A DNA stretch of 64,000 nucleotides from Phytopseudomonas argentinensis (GCF_900113905.1 NZ_FORC01000002.1:434001-498000), one strand, 5' to 3'. Numbered from the stretch's first letter, positions 17,648-27,305 are shown. Numbers and translations are program-made. The notes: generated by a model from the sequence alone, not told the origin.

Positions 17648-17739
17648 GCAGGCGCGCAGCAACGCAAGACCAGGCAGTACCCATGGATGGCGTGTCGCCA
17701 TCGGATGAAACCAACCAGGTGTCTCGGGAGGGCGTATGA
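17644..17739 (+). CDS. Small open frame 2, overlapping the carrier start
   Basis: 31 codons (MSRRAATQDQAVPMDGVSPS...), ATGA overlap with the frame before and ATGA overlap (17736-17739) with the carrier gene after. Hydrophilic and without known relatives. Two successive four-base stop/start overlaps make a chain into the carrier, the best argument that it is translated. CGGGAGG near its end also serves the carrier start. Confidence 0.35.
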   Translation: MSRRAATQDQAVPMDGVSPSDETNQVSREGV

Positions 17740-19082
17740 GTCCGGAAATCGCAACGATCATCGGTCTGGTGATCATGTTCATCGTGGCCACGGCCCTGCC
17801 CATCAACATGGGCGCCGTCGGTTTTGCATTGGCATTCATCGTCGGCGGCATCTGGGTGGGTATGGGTGGCAAGGAAGTCCTGGCGGGCTTTCCCGCCGAT
17901 CTGTTCCTGACCCTGGTTGGCATTACCTACCTGTTCGCCATTGCCCAGAAGAACGGCACCATCGACCTGCTGGTGCATTGGGCGGTCAAGGCCGTGCGCG
18001 GCCACATCGTGGCCATTCCGTGGGTGATGTTCATCGTCACCGCGGTGCTCACCGCGTTCGGCGCCCTGGGGCCGGCGGCGGTCGCGATCATCGGCCCGGT
18101 CGCCCTGCGTTTCGCCAAGCAATACCAGATCAATCCGCTGATGATGGGTCTGTTGGTGATCCACGGTGCCCAGGCGGGCGGCTTCTCGCCGATCAGCGTG
18201 TACGGCGGCATTACCAACCAGGTGGTGCAGAAGGCCGGGCTGGACGTCACGGAAATGGCCGTGTTTCTCACCAGTCTCGGTTTCAACCTGCTGATGGCGT
18301 TCATCTGCTTCTTCGCCTTTGGCGGCATCGCCCTGCTGCGTCGTGGCCGTGCGGTGGCGAGCGAGCCGTTGATCGCTGGCGTGCAGGCCTCGTCGCGGCA
18401 GTTCGCCATCGAAGGCCACGGGGCGGTGGTCAGTGCCGGTGGCGGCACCCTGTCCAATAATCCGCAGGCGCTGGATGAGGTGCGTATCAACCGCGATCAC
18501 CTGATCACCCTGGTCGGCCTGTTGGGCCTGGGCATCGCGGCACTGGCGTATGACCTCAACGTCGGCCTGGTGGCGATCACCGTCGCCGTCGCCATCGCGA
18601 TAATTTCGGCGTCGGCGCAAAAGGGCGCAGTGGACGGCATCAGCTGGTCCACGGTACTGCTGATCAGCGGCGTGGTGACCTACGTCGCCGTGTTGCAGAA
18701 GGCCGGTGCGGTCGACTTCGTCGGCCACGGCGTCAGCTCCATCGGCATTCCGCTGCTGGGTGCGCTGCTGGTCTGCTATGTCGGTGGCATCGTCTCCGCC
18801 TTCGCGTCTTCGGCGGCGGTACTGGGTGCAACCATCCCCCTGGCGGTGCCGTTTCTGATGCAGGGCCACCTCAGTGCGGCAGGTGTTATCTGTGCGCTGG
18901 CGGTTTCTTCCACGGTGGTGGACGTCAGCCCGTTCTCCACCAATGGCGCCCTGGTGGTGGCGTCGGCGGCCAAGGACGAGCGCGAAGCCCTGTTCCGTCG
19001 CTTCCTGGTCTACAGCGGCCTGGTGGTGGCCTTCGGCCCGCTGCTGGCCTGGCTGCTGTTCGTGGTGCCGGGCTGGATGTAA
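17736..19082 (+). CDS. MatC-type dicarboxylate (malonate) carrier
   Basis: 448-residue inner-membrane protein with about a dozen hydrophobic segments and a central polar loop at about residues 205-250. The N-terminal half matches the MatC family (GITYLFAIAQKNGTIDLL, FGALGPAAVAIIGPVALRFA, GAQAGGFSPISVYGGITNQV), known from rhizobial malonate uptake. The C-terminal half repeats the fold with SSAAVLGATIPLA and SSTVVDVSPFSTNGALVV. Lying directly behind mdcH and before mdcR, it very probably imports malonate in place of MdcLM. Confidence 0.85.
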   Translation: MSPEIATIIGLVIMFIVATALPINMGAVGFALAFIVGGIWVGMGGKEVLAGFPADLFLTLVGITYLFAIAQKNGTIDLLVHWAVKAVRGHIVAIPWVMFIVTAVLTAFGALGPAAVAIIGPVALRFAKQYQINPLMMGLLVIHGAQAGGFSPISVYGGITNQVVQKAGLDVTEMAVFLTSLGFNLLMAFICFFAFGGIALLRRGRAVASEPLIAGVQASSRQFAIEGHGAVVSAGGGTLSNNPQALDEVRINRDHLITLVGLLGLGIAALAYDLNVGLVAITVAVAIAIISASAQKGAVDGISWSTVLLISGVVTYVAVLQKAGAVDFVGHGVSSIGIPLLGALLVCYVGGIVSAFASSAAVLGATIPLAVPFLMQGHLSAAGVICALAVSSTVVDVSPFSTNGALVVASAAKDEREALFRRFLVYSGLVVAFGPLLAWLLFVVPGWM

Positions 19083-19131
19083 GCCGGGCGCAGGAGGCGA
19101 CCGCGGATCGCCCTGTGCCGATTGTCCGGCC

Positions 19132-20049
19132 TCACGCCGTCTGCCCGAGGCTGTACATGCGGCATTCGGCTAGGAGCGCGAGCAGGTTGGGGTCGCGCTC
19201 CTTGGCTTTCAGGAACACCACGCCGATATGCTGCTGCATGTGATACCTCGCCTGTAGCGGGATCAGCTTCACACGGTTCTCGTAGACCGCTGCGATGCGC
19301 CCCGGCAACAGCGCATAGCCCACGCCCGAGCTGACCATGCTGAGCAGGGTGAAGATGTCGTTCACCTGCATCGCCACGTTGGGTTCGAAGCCTGCCTGCT
19401 CGAATACCCGCACACCGTCCTGGTGGGTGGCAAAACCCTGGGTCAGGGTGATGAAGGTGGATTCGCGCAGGTCGGCCAGGTCCACTTCGGCCTGCTCGGC
19501 AAAGGGCGAATCCACCGGCACGGCCAGGAAAATATCATCGGAAAACAGCGGCAACTGCTCGCAGTCGGGGTGCGGGTCGGTATCGTTCAGGGCGACCAGA
19601 ATGGCGTCCAGCTCCATGTTCTTGAGCTTGTACATCAGGTCGATGTTGGAACCCAGGATCAGGTCGATATTCAGCTCGCTGCGGCGAATCTTCAGCCCCA
19701 TGATCAGCTGCGGTACGGTTTTCACCGTCAATGAATACAGCGAGCCGAGCTTGAAGCGCTCGGCCGAGAACCCCGCGGCTTCGCGTGTCAGGCGCACCGT
19801 TTCGACCACGTCCTGCACCAGCTTGCGGGCCTTTTCCTCCAGCACGTAGGCGCTTTCCAAGGGGATCAGGTTGCGCCCTTCGTGCTTGAATAACGGGCAA
19901 CGCAGGGCGTTCTCCAGCGAGTGGATGGCGCGGTGCACGCTGACGTTGCTGGTGTTGAGTTCGCTGGCCGCGCGGGCCAGGTTGCCGCTGCGCATGAAGG
20001 CCAGAAAGATTTCCAGCTTCTTGAGGGTCAGTTCTTCATCGATCTGCAT
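19132..20049 (-). CDS. mdcR: LysR-type regulator of malonate utilisation
   Basis: 305 residues; N-terminal helix-turn-helix (LEIFLAFMRSGNLARAASELNTSNVSVHRAIHSLE) and a LysR ligand-binding domain. The sequence matches the regulator that follows mdc genes in other Pseudomonas as I recall it. It converges on the carrier gene with a 49-base gap. It probably activates mdcA from the repeat at 11163-11185, with malonate or a derivative as signal; this is inferred. Confidence 0.85.
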   Translation of the reverse strand: MQIDEELTLKKLEIFLAFMRSGNLARAASELNTSNVSVHRAIHSLENALRCPLFKHEGRNLIPLESAYVLEEKARKLVQDVVETVRLTREAAGFSAERFKLGSLYSLTVKTVPQLIMGLKIRRSELNIDLILGSNIDLMYKLKNMELDAILVALNDTDPHPDCEQLPLFSDDIFLAVPVDSPFAEQAEVDLADLRESTFITLTQGFATHQDGVRVFEQAGFEPNVAMQVNDIFTLLSMVSSGVGYALLPGRIAAVYENRVKLIPLQARYHMQQHIGVVFLKAKERDPNLLALLAECRMYSLGQTA

Positions 20050-20119
20050 GGGCCAGATCCAATCCTTGGCGAGATGGAAGTGGCCAGATTGTGCCGCAGA
20101 TGATCGGTGCCGTGGCGAA

Positions 20120-20431
20120 TCAGCCGCAGGCGATGCGCTCGATCACTTCTGCTTCGGTGATGTCGATGTTCAGGCGCTGGGAATCGTAGTCCAGGGTGAC
20201 CATGTCACCGGGCGACAGCACACGGGCGGTACGGGCGCCGGACTGTGCGCGGGCCTTCTCGACGACTTCGGCGGTGGCGACCTGGCCAAGCAGGTTCTGT
20301 GCAGCCTCGGCGCTGCATTTGCCGTTGCTGTTGGCGGGTTTCGAGGCCTGGGTGGGTGCTGTGTCGGTCGAACTGCAGCCGGCGAGCAGGGCCAGCAGAG
20401 CGGCGCCGCCAATCAGGTGTTTGAAAGCCAT
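20120..20431 (-). CDS. I78-family peptidase-inhibitor lipoprotein
   Basis: 103 residues. A lipoprotein signal with lipobox LLAGC (Cys19), a Ser/Thr/Pro linker, then a small domain ending in SQRLNIDITEAEVIERIACG, the pattern of I78 inhibitors of serine proteases. Cys39 and Cys102 could form the family's disulfide. Likely anchored in the envelope. It is on the same strand as mdcR, 70 bases upstream of it, but functionally unrelated. Confidence 0.78.
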   Translation of the reverse strand: MAFKHLIGGAALLALLAGCSSTDTAPTQASKPANSNGKCSAEAAQNLLGQVATAEVVEKARAQSGARTARVLSPGDMVTLDYDSQRLNIDITEAEVIERIACG

Positions 20432-20679
20432 TGCTTGATCCTTGTGTGTGAAGGGTTCGCGGTTGAGTGGGTCAGTGTGCCGTGTATCGGACTCGGTTGT
20501 CGTGCCCGTGTTCCGAATTCAGCGAATTGTGGCGTGACCCAGTTGCGCACGGTGGGCGCGGCGACAGGTGCAGACGGCAGGCAATCTGGCATCGCCCATG
20601 GTCACAGTCGTCAGGCGGCTCAGCGGGCAGGGCAACATTTCTTTACAATGGCCAGCTGTTTTCAGGATCGAGGCGTATC

Positions 20680-21606
20680 GTGCAACCGGTCATTTCCATC
20701 CAGCAATTGAACAAGACATACGCGTCCGGCCATCCGGCGCTCAAATCCATCGACCTGGACATCCACCAGGGCGAGATCTTCGCACTGCTCGGCCCCAACG
20801 GTGCGGGCAAGACCACGCTGATCAGCATCATCTGCGGCATCGTCAACCCGGGCAGCGGCTCGGTTACAGTGGCTGGCCACGACATCCTGCGCGACTACCG
20901 CGCGGCCCGCTCGAAGATCGGCCTGGTGCCTCAGGAACTGTTCAACGAAGGCTTCGAGAGCGTGTGGGCGGCGGTGCGCTTCAGCCGCGGGCTGTTCGGC
21001 AAGGCGCCGGACAACGCCTACCTGGAGCAGCTGCTGCGCGACCTGTCGCTATGGGAAAAGAAGGATGCGCGGATCTTCGAACTCTCCGGCGGCATGAAGC
21101 GCCGAGTGATGATCGCCAAGGCGCTGTCCCATCAGCCGCAGATCCTGTTTCTCGACGAGCCGACCGCCGGTGTCGACGTCGAGCTGCGCCGCAACATGTG
21201 GGAGATGGTGCGCAAGCTGCGCGAGCGCGGCGTGACCATCATCCTCACCACCCACTACATCGAAGAAGCCGAGGAGATGGCCGACCGCATCGGGGTGATC
21301 CGCAAGGGCGAGATCATTCTGGTGCAGGACAAGGACACCCTTATGCGTCAGCTCGGCAAGAAGCAGCTGACCCTGCACCTGCAGCAGCCACTGAGCGAAC
21401 TGCCGCCGGCCTTGCAGCGCGACGACTTGCAATTGCGTGACGACGGCCATGAGCTGGTCTACAGCTTCGACGGCCAGCAGGAGGACACCGGCATCGCCGA
21501 GCTGCTGCAGGCCCTGGCCCAGCACGGCATCGCCTTCAAGGATCTGCAGTCCAGCGAGAGCTCGCTGGAGGACATTTTCGTCAGTCTCGTGAAGGAGCAG
21601 GCATGA
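20680..21606 (+). CDS. ABC-2 exporter, ATP-binding subunit
   Basis: 308 residues from the GTG at 20680 (AGG upstream); the frame is open further upstream without a ribosome site. Walker [10 protein letters not shown], signature LSGGMKRR, Walker [11 protein letters not shown] and the switch [12 protein letters not shown] are present. It is closest to the E. coli YadG type; the transported substrate is unknown. The stop overlaps the permease start by ATGA. Confidence 0.92.
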   Translation: MQPVISIQQLNKTYASGHPALKSIDLDIHQGEIFALLGPNGAGKTTLISIICGIVNPGSGSVTVAGHDILRDYRAARSKIGLVPQELFNEGFESVWAAVRFSRGLFGKAPDNAYLEQLLRDLSLWEKKDARIFELSGGMKRRVMIAKALSHQPQILFLDEPTAGVDVELRRNMWEMVRKLRERGVTIILTTHYIEEAEEMADRIGVIRKGEIILVQDKDTLMRQLGKKQLTLHLQQPLSELPPALQRDDLQLRDDGHELVYSFDGQQEDTGIAELLQALAQHGIAFKDLQSSESSLEDIFVSLVKEQA

Positions 21607-22364
21607 ATTTCTACGCGATCCGCGCCATCTATCTGTTCGAGCTGGCGCGTACCTGGCGCACCCTGCTGCAGAGCATCGCCACCCCGGTGATCACCACTTC
21701 GCTGTACTTCGTGGTGTTCGGCTCGGCCATCGGTTCGAGCATGACCCAGGTGCATGGCGTCAGCTACGGCGCCTTCATCATTCCCGGGCTGATCATGCTG
21801 GCGCTGCTCACCGAGAGCATTTCCAATGCCTCGTTCGGCATCTACATGCCCAAGTACTCGGGCACTATCTACGAGGTGCTGTCGGCGCCGATTTCCTACC
21901 TGGAAATCCTCCTCGGCTATGTCGGCGCGGCGGCCACCAAGTCCATCGTGCTGGGGCTGATCATCCTCGCCACCGCGCGGCTGTTCGTCGATTTCGAAAT
22001 CCTCCATCCGTTCTGGATGCTGGCTTTCCTGGTGCTGACGGCGCTGACCTTCAGCCTGTTCGGCTTCATCATCGGGGTGTGGGCCGATGGCTGGGAGAAG
22101 CTGCAGATCGTCCCGGCGCTGATCGTCACGCCGCTGACCTTTCTCGGTGGCAGCTTCTACTCGATCAGCATGCTGCCGCCGGTATGGCAGACGGTGACCC
22201 TGTTCAACCCGGTGGTGTATCTGATCAGCGCGTTTCGCTGGAGCTTCTACGGCGTGTCGGACGTCAACGTGATGGTCAGCCTGGGCATGATCCTGGGCTT
22301 TCTGCTCGCCTGCATCCTGACCGTTGGGTGGATTTTCAAGACTGGTTATCGCCTGAAAAGCTAA
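21603..22364 (+). CDS. ABC-2 exporter, permease subunit
   Basis: 253-residue membrane protein with six hydrophobic helices, of the YadH type. It contains [21 protein letters not shown] and the conserved segment [20 protein letters not shown] of ABC-2 permeases. Translationally coupled to the ATPase gene. Together they form an exporter whose cargo is not known. Confidence 0.92.
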   Translation: MNFYAIRAIYLFELARTWRTLLQSIATPVITTSLYFVVFGSAIGSSMTQVHGVSYGAFIIPGLIMLALLTESISNASFGIYMPKYSGTIYEVLSAPISYLEILLGYVGAAATKSIVLGLIILATARLFVDFEILHPFWMLAFLVLTALTFSLFGFIIGVWADGWEKLQIVPALIVTPLTFLGGSFYSISMLPPVWQTVTLFNPVVYLISAFRWSFYGVSDVNVMVSLGMILGFLLACILTVGWIFKTGYRLKS

Positions 22365-22442
22365 GGCAATGGCGCTGGGCTGACTCAGGCAGCCCGGGGT
22401 TGGGCAGCGCCATGCTTTCGTGCCATTATCCGGCGCAGAAGA

Positions 22443-23060
22443 ATGCCGAGAATGCCCATGCTGGACGAGCTACTCCAACGTGTACGCGATTACAGCCCGC
22501 GCTTCATGGAAACCCAGGAGGGCTTTCCCGAGGCGGCGGTGCTGGTGCCCATCACCCGCAGCGACGAACCGGAAGTGGTGCTTACCCTGCGCGCCAGCGG
22601 CCTGTCCACCCATGGCGGCGAAGTCGCCTTTCCAGGTGGGCGCCGCGATCCGGAAGACCGCGACCTGATCGATACCGCCTTGCGCGAAGCCGAGGAAGAA
22701 ATCGGCCTGCCGCCAGGCCTGGTGGAGATCGTCGGCCCGCTGGGCACCCTGGTCTCCCGGCACGGTATCCAGGTCACGCCCTATGTCGGCGTGGTGCCGG
22801 ATTTCGTCGACTACCAGGCCAACGATGGCGAGATTGCTGCGGTGTTTTCGGTGCCACTGGAGTTCTTTCGCAGCGATCCTCGCGAGGTCACCCACCGTAT
22901 CGATTACCTCGGGCACAGCTGGTACGTGCCGAGCTATCGCTACGGCGAATACAAGATCTGGGGGCTGACGGCGATCATGCTGGTCGAACTGGTCAACCTG
23001 GTTTATGACGCCGGTATCGACATGCGCCGTCCACCCGAGCATTACGTTCACCTCACGTGA
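22443..23060 (+). CDS. NUDIX hydrolase (CoA pyrophosphatase-like)
   Basis: 205 residues; the start may be 22443 or an ATG three codons later. The CoA-pyrophosphatase signature [18 protein letters not shown] runs into the Nudix box [10 protein letters not shown]...REAEEEIGL (about residues 65-89), which binds Mg2+. Such enzymes split CoA or dephospho-CoA into phosphopantetheine and AMP. It precedes the gamma-carbonic-anhydrase-like and DUF1289 genes in what looks like one operon. Confidence 0.87.
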   Translation: MPRMPMLDELLQRVRDYSPRFMETQEGFPEAAVLVPITRSDEPEVVLTLRASGLSTHGGEVAFPGGRRDPEDRDLIDTALREAEEEIGLPPGLVEIVGPLGTLVSRHGIQVTPYVGVVPDFVDYQANDGEIAAVFSVPLEFFRSDPREVTHRIDYLGHSWYVPSYRYGEYKIWGLTAIMLVELVNLVYDAGIDMRRPPEHYVHLT

Positions 23061-23082
23061 ACCAGCCTGCGAGATCCCTGCC

Positions 23083-23607
23083 ATGAAATACCGCCTGGGC
23101 AATACCCGCGTCGACCAGCACCCAGAGAGCTGGATCGCCCCCAACGCCACGGTGATCGGCAAGGTGCGCCTCGACGAGGGCGCCAGCGTCTGGTTCGGCG
23201 CTGTGCTGCGTGGCGACAACGAGCTGATTCATATCGGCGAGAACAGCAACGTGCAGGACGGTGCGGTGCTGCACACCGACCCGGGCTCGCCGCTCACCCT
23301 GGGCACTGGCGTGACCGTCGGCCACAACGCCATGCTGCATGGCTGTACGGTGGGCGATTACAGCCTGGTTGGCATCAATGCCGTGGTGCTCAACGGTGCG
23401 CGCATCGGCAAGCACTGCATCATCGGCGCCAATGCGCTGATCGCCGAGGGCAAGGAGATTCCAGACGGCTCGCTGGTGGTCGGCTCACCCGGCAAGGTGG
23501 TGCGCGAGCTTACCGAGCAGCAGAAGAAAATGCTCGAAGCCGGCGCCGCCCATTACGTGCAGAACGCCAAGCGCTACGCCGCCGAACTCAGTGAGCAGGA
23601 CGACTGA
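23083..23607 (+). CDS. Gamma-carbonic-anhydrase-like hexapeptide-repeat protein
   Basis: 174 residues of left-handed beta-helix repeats. Zinc ligands of the gamma-CA family are visible: His in [13 protein letters not shown] and two His in [11 protein letters not shown]. An acyltransferase-like role cannot be excluded because many members (PaaY, YrdA types) lack measured CA activity. It starts 22 bases after the NUDIX stop and its stop overlaps the next ATG by one base. Confidence 0.88.
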   Translation: MKYRLGNTRVDQHPESWIAPNATVIGKVRLDEGASVWFGAVLRGDNELIHIGENSNVQDGAVLHTDPGSPLTLGTGVTVGHNAMLHGCTVGDYSLVGINAVVLNGARIGKHCIIGANALIAEGKEIPDGSLVVGSPGKVVRELTEQQKKMLEAGAAHYVQNAKRYAAELSEQDD

Positions 23608-23798
23608 TGCAGACCCTCGAACGCCCGGTCGCCTCGCCCTGCGTGCATGTCTGTGCGCTGGACGAAGAAGACATCTGCATCGGCTGCCAGCGCAATGTCG
23701 ACGAGATCACCCGCTGGAGCCGCATGGACAATGACGAGCGCCGTCAGGTGTTGCAGCTGTGCCACGAGCGGGCCCGCGACAAGGGCATCCTGCTGTAG
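23607..23798 (+). CDS. DUF1289 cysteine-rich small protein
   Basis: 63 residues. Four cysteines in SPCVHVCALDEEDICIGCQR (Cys12, 16, 24, 27) form the DUF1289 signature, which suggests a metal or Fe-S site. The arginine-rich tail is also typical. It overlaps the preceding gene by one base (TGATG), so translation is coupled. Function unknown. Confidence 0.87.
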   Translation: MQTLERPVASPCVHVCALDEEDICIGCQRNVDEITRWSRMDNDERRQVLQLCHERARDKGILL

Positions 23799-23818
23799 CC
23801 GATGCCCATATCCACCAA

Positions 23819-24490
23819 CTAGTCGTTGCGCGCGCCGCCGAACGAAGCGCAGCCGCGCATCAGCTTGCCGTTGAGGCGCAGCTGGGCCGTCATGTGCTCG
23901 ACCGCGCCACTCATGCTGTTGACGCAACGCTGCGGCGCCAGCCACAGCTCCACGCGCTCGCCATTGGCTTCACTGGTCAGGTTGATGCGCCCCTCGGGCA
24001 GCTGCTCTTCCATATAGGGCAACGCCAGCGGTGCGCGGTCGGGCCCGCTGAGCACCATGCCCTGATTGCTCACCGTGACGCTCCAGAACGGCTCCTGGCC
24101 GGCGGCGCGCACCAGCGTGCGTTTGAAGTTGGGGTCGTCGCAGCCGTGGCCTTCGGGTTGCAGGCGGTATACCCGGCCGACCTGCATCGCGCCGTCGGCA
24201 CCACTGACCTGGGTCGAGCCCATGACCCCACGCAGGTCGGCGAACAGAGCGGAATGGCCGTCGCCCAGCAGCTCGCTGGCATCCTGAGTGATGGTGGTGT
24301 TGCCCTCGGTGATCGCAAAACGCCGTGGATCCTCGCAGGGCTTGAGCCACAGCTGGCCGTTCTCGCGGGTCAGCTCGCCCTGCAGGCGTGTCTCGGATTT
24401 CTCGGGGGACACGGGTTTGCCCGTGTACACCGCGCAACTGGCGAACAGCGGCAACAGGGTAAACACTAAGAATTTGCGGCTGATGTGCAT
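23819..24490 (-). CDS. Predicted lipoprotein of the COG3650 type
   Basis: 223 residues from the ATG at 24490, which has GGAGAG in front; the frame stays open far upstream but there it is antisense to the DUF488 gene. Signal peptide with a candidate lipobox FASC (Cys19). The body contains AAGQEPFWSVTVSNQGMVLSG, the motif of a conserved envelope lipoprotein family of unknown function, and two further Cys. It converges on the DUF1289 gene. Confidence 0.75.
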   Translation of the reverse strand: MHISRKFLVFTLLPLFASCAVYTGKPVSPEKSETRLQGELTRENGQLWLKPCEDPRRFAITEGNTTITQDASELLGDGHSALFADLRGVMGSTQVSGADGAMQVGRVYRLQPEGHGCDDPNFKRTLVRAAGQEPFWSVTVSNQGMVLSGPDRAPLALPYMEEQLPEGRINLTSEANGERVELWLAPQRCVNSMSGAVEHMTAQLRLNGKLMRGCASFGGARND

Positions 24491-24556
24491 GGGGCTCTCC
24501 ATCTGGCGAGCGGCCACGTTACCGATGCCGTGGGTCAATCTCAAGGAGGCCTGGCA

Positions 24557-24952
24557 ATGATTTGCTGCAAGCGGGTTTACCAGCCGGTTGAAGATGATGA
24601 CGGCTACCGGGTGCTGGTCGATCGGCTGTGGCCGAGGGGCGTGAGCAAGAGTCGATTGCAGCATGACGAGTGGCTGCGCGAGGTGGCGCCATCGACCGAG
24701 TTGCGCCGCGAATTCGCCCACCGTCCCGAGGCATTCGCGGCCTTTGGCGAGGCCTATCGCCGTGAACTGGCGGCCCGCCCGGAGTATTGGCAGGGCCTGC
24801 TGGCACGCGCCGCAGCAGGAAAGCTGACGCTGCTGTACGCCACCCGCGATCAGGAGCACAACAACGCATGCGTACTGCAGGATTTTCTCGAGGATGAACT
24901 GGAGCGGCGGGGCACGGGCAGCTCACCGGTGTGCTATGCCGGTGAGCTGTAG
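24557..24952 (+). CDS. DUF488 (YeaO-like) protein
   Basis: 131 residues from the ATG at 24557, with the strong ribosome site AAGGAGG. The family motifs RVLVDRLWPRGVSK, EWLREVAPSTELRREFAH and LLYATRDQEHNNA are intact. Function of the family is unknown. Upstream longer starts overlap the lipoprotein gene and lack ribosome sites. Confidence 0.85.
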   Translation: MICCKRVYQPVEDDDGYRVLVDRLWPRGVSKSRLQHDEWLREVAPSTELRREFAHRPEAFAAFGEAYRRELAARPEYWQGLLARAAAGKLTLLYATRDQEHNNACVLQDFLEDELERRGTGSSPVCYAGEL

Positions 24953-25022
24953 GGCTTAGAGCTGGTTTCCGGGCATGCACCGTAATGACTGCAACTGGGG
25001 AAGCGGCCACCGGCGCAGTATC

Positions 25023-25075
25023 TGTGGGAGCGGGCCATGCCCGCGAAAAAATCACGGGCATGGCGCGTTCCTACA
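25023..25075. repeat. REP-like inverted pair
   Basis: TGTGGGAGCGGGCCATGCCCGCGA and, after a short loop, TCACGGGCATGGCGCGTTCCTACA are near-complementary. The GTGGGAGCGG...CCCGCGA form is that of Pseudomonas REP sequences, here as an inverted pair in the gap between the DUF488 and NIPSNAP genes, which converge. The remaining 70 bases of the gap show nothing. Confidence 0.75.
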
Positions 25076-25151
25076 GGTAAAACAACAATGTCTGCTTTTG
25101 CTTTATTGCAACCGATTCACTGGATCCAAGTGCCCAGAAACCAGAAGATCG

Positions 25152-25466
25152 TTAACGGGGTTCAACGCCAACCGGGCGCATAAAGCTGCGCTCGTAGCTG
25201 AGAATGCAGCGGTTCTGCTGGGCGTAGGCGAACGCGGCCAAGCACTCTTTGTCCTGCATGGAGCGCTCGCGGTAGTCCTCGTAGGCGGCCAGGCTGGGAA
25301 AGCTGAACAGCGCCAGGGCCACGTTGTTGGCACCTTCGCTAGGTAGGAAATAGCCGTGGTGCTGGCCGCCGAATTTCTCCACTAGGGGAATCCACAATTT
25401 GGCGTAGTGCTCGAATTCGGCCAGCTGGTAAGGGTCGATGATGTAGCGCAGGTAGCAGGTGATCAT
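25152..25466 (-). CDS. NIPSNAP-family protein
   Basis: 104 residues from the ATG at 25466, with AAGGAGAAG before it. It reads MITCYLRYIIDPYQLAEFEHYAKLW, a NIPSNAP/dimeric alpha-beta barrel protein, with HHGYFLPSEGANNVALALFSF. Such proteins may act as small oxygenases or scaffold proteins; the role here is unknown. Confidence 0.8.
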   Translation of the reverse strand: MITCYLRYIIDPYQLAEFEHYAKLWIPLVEKFGGQHHGYFLPSEGANNVALALFSFPSLAAYEDYRERSMQDKECLAAFAYAQQNRCILSYERSFMRPVGVEPR

Positions 25467-25525
25467 GGTCTTCTCCTTGACGGGGCGAGCAGCATAGCCC
25501 AGCTCGCAGAAGCCCGGCATCATGC

Positions 25526-25777
25526 TCAGCCGAAGGTGTCGCCAAGCATCTTCAAGGTCTCGTGGGTGTTACGCAGGGTGTTATCCTTGGCGAAGACGCT
25601 GAGATAGATCAGCAGGCTATTGGGCAGCAGCAGAAGACCTGCCAGCCACAGGTTGAAGGCCGTCGCGACCAGGGTGTACAGCGACCCGCCAACTGCCAGC
25701 ACCATGATCACCAGAAAGACGCAGCGCAGTCCCGTGAAACTGCGGCGCTCGAGATCGATTGGCGTGAAGCTCTTCAT
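25526..25777 (-). CDS. Small two-helix membrane protein
   Basis: 83 residues from the ATG at 25777, preceded by GAGGGGGACC. Two hydrophobic segments (VFLVIMVLAVGGSLYTLVA and LWLAGLLLLPNSLLIYLSVF) predict a helical hairpin in the inner membrane. No family recognised. It begins 8 bases after the stop of the LysR gene on the same strand, so it may be co-transcribed with it. Confidence 0.65.
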   Translation of the reverse strand: MKSFTPIDLERRSFTGLRCVFLVIMVLAVGGSLYTLVATAFNLWLAGLLLLPNSLLIYLSVFAKDNTLRNTHETLKMLGDTFG

Positions 25778-25785
25778 GGTCCCCC

Positions 25786-26661
25786 TCATGCGCTCAACAG
25801 TCGTTCCAGCAGCCATGAGGCCGCTGGTCCCAGGGGCCTTACCCGGGACCAGACCACATCGACGGGCACTTGTTTCGGCCAGCCATTGACCTTGAGTTCG
25901 TGCAGGTTTTCGCCGCCGTGGTTCTGCACCAGTTGCCGAGGCAGGGCGGCCCAGCCGAAGCCAAGGGCGGCCATTTCCAGCAACAGCAGGTAATCCGGCG
26001 CGGACCAGCAGCGACCGCCGCTGCCGGGCAGGTCATCCAGCGCATCACCCTGATCGGCCACGGTGCTCAGGCGCAGCACCCGCCAGTGCACCAGGTCTTC
26101 CAGGGTAACGCGAGGCAACTGGCTGAGCGGGTGGCCCTTGACCACGAACAGGCCGAAGTCCGCTGCATCGGCCAGGCTCGCATGGGCCAGCTCGGGCGGG
26201 TAGGCGGCCTGGGCGGCAAGCAGGCCCAGGTGGGCGCGACCCTGGCCGACCAGGTCGAGCACATCGGCGTGTTCGGCGAAGAAACACTCGAACTCCAGAT
26301 CAGGGTAGCGCTCATCCAGCTCGCTCAGGCGCGCCTGGTACTGGCTGGCCTGGTAGGCATCGGAAAGCACCAGGGTCAGCTTGGGCTCCAGGCCCGCCGC
26401 CAGCTGGCTGGCCTGGCGCAGGAGGCGGTCCGAGGCGGCCAGTACGTCCTGCACGCGGCTCAGCAGGCTGCTGCCGGCTTCGGTCAGTGCCAGTTGCCGG
26501 GCGCCGCGCACGAATAGGGTAACGTCGAGGTCGACTTCGAGGCGCGAAATCGCCTCGCTGATCGTCGACTGGCTTTTGCCCAGGCGCCTTGCCGCAGCAC
26601 TGAACGAGCCGGTGGCAGCCGCCTGGGCGAAGGCCTGCAAGGATTCGGGTGAAAGGTTCAT
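25786..26661 (-). CDS. LysR-type regulator divergent from a PACE efflux gene
   Basis: 291 residues, LysR helix-turn-helix at 1-60 (FAQAAATGSFSAAARRLGKSQSTISEAISRLE) and a substrate-binding domain. The 86-base gap to the divergent efflux gene is the usual LysR control layout, as for AceR and AceI in Acinetobacter. The inducer is probably a cation or polyamine-like substrate of the pump; inferred from context. Confidence 0.85.
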   Translation of the reverse strand: MNLSPESLQAFAQAAATGSFSAAARRLGKSQSTISEAISRLEVDLDVTLFVRGARQLALTEAGSSLLSRVQDVLAASDRLLRQASQLAAGLEPKLTLVLSDAYQASQYQARLSELDERYPDLEFECFFAEHADVLDLVGQGRAHLGLLAAQAAYPPELAHASLADAADFGLFVVKGHPLSQLPRVTLEDLVHWRVLRLSTVADQGDALDDLPGSGGRCWSAPDYLLLLEMAALGFGWAALPRQLVQNHGGENLHELKVNGWPKQVPVDVVWSRVRPLGPAASWLLERLLSA

Positions 26662-26747
26662 ATCGGTTTAGCCGATGGCTGTTAATTTCTATCTGGCAGT
26701 TTTGCCGATGAGAATAGCGCCATTCCAGATCACCTAGCGAGTCTGAT

Positions 26748-27212
26748 ATGAAGCAGTCAAACATAGTTGCCCGGCGCTCCATGAAGGAGCGCGTATTCCA
26801 CGCCACCCTGTTCGAACTGATCGCCGTGGTGGTGTGCGCGCCGCTACTGGCCTGGGCGATGGGCAAGTCGCTGGCGCATATGGGCGCCCTGACCCTGATG
26901 TTCTCGGCCATCGCCATGCTCTGGAACATGATCTTCAACATCCTGTTCGATGCCGCGCAACGACGCATGGGCTTCGAGCGTGGCCTGTGGGCGCGGATCA
27001 GCCATGCGCTGCTGTTCGAGGCTGGCCTGATTCTGGTGCTGGTACCGCTGGCGGCGTGGTGGCTGTCGATCAGCCTGGTGGCGGCGTTCTTCCTGGATAT
27101 CGGCCTGATCCTGTTCTTCCTGCCGTATACCCTGGGCTACAACCTGGCCTACGACAAGCTGCGCGAGCGCTACTTCAGCCGGCGTCAGGACCGCACCCTG
27201 GCGTGCTCCTGA
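26748..27212 (+). CDS. PACE-family efflux transporter
   Basis: 154 residues with four transmembrane helices in two repeats, each beginning with the BTP pattern (ERVFHATLFELIAVVVCAPLLAW and ARISHALLFEAGLILVLVPLAAW); the Glu in the first helix of each (FEL, FEA) is conserved in PACE pumps. The family exports chlorhexidine and other biguanides and short diamines. Control by the divergent LysR gene is likely. Confidence 0.88.
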   Translation: MKQSNIVARRSMKERVFHATLFELIAVVVCAPLLAWAMGKSLAHMGALTLMFSAIAMLWNMIFNILFDAAQRRMGFERGLWARISHALLFEAGLILVLVPLAAWWLSISLVAAFFLDIGLILFFLPYTLGYNLAYDKLRERYFSRRQDRTLACS

Positions 27213-27305
27213 GCGGCAAGCGCGTATAACCGTCAGTCCCGGTCGACTTGTGGCCGGCTGGCGGCTGCCACTAAGCTGCGCGGTTTCGATATCCGAAGAG
27301 TCGGC

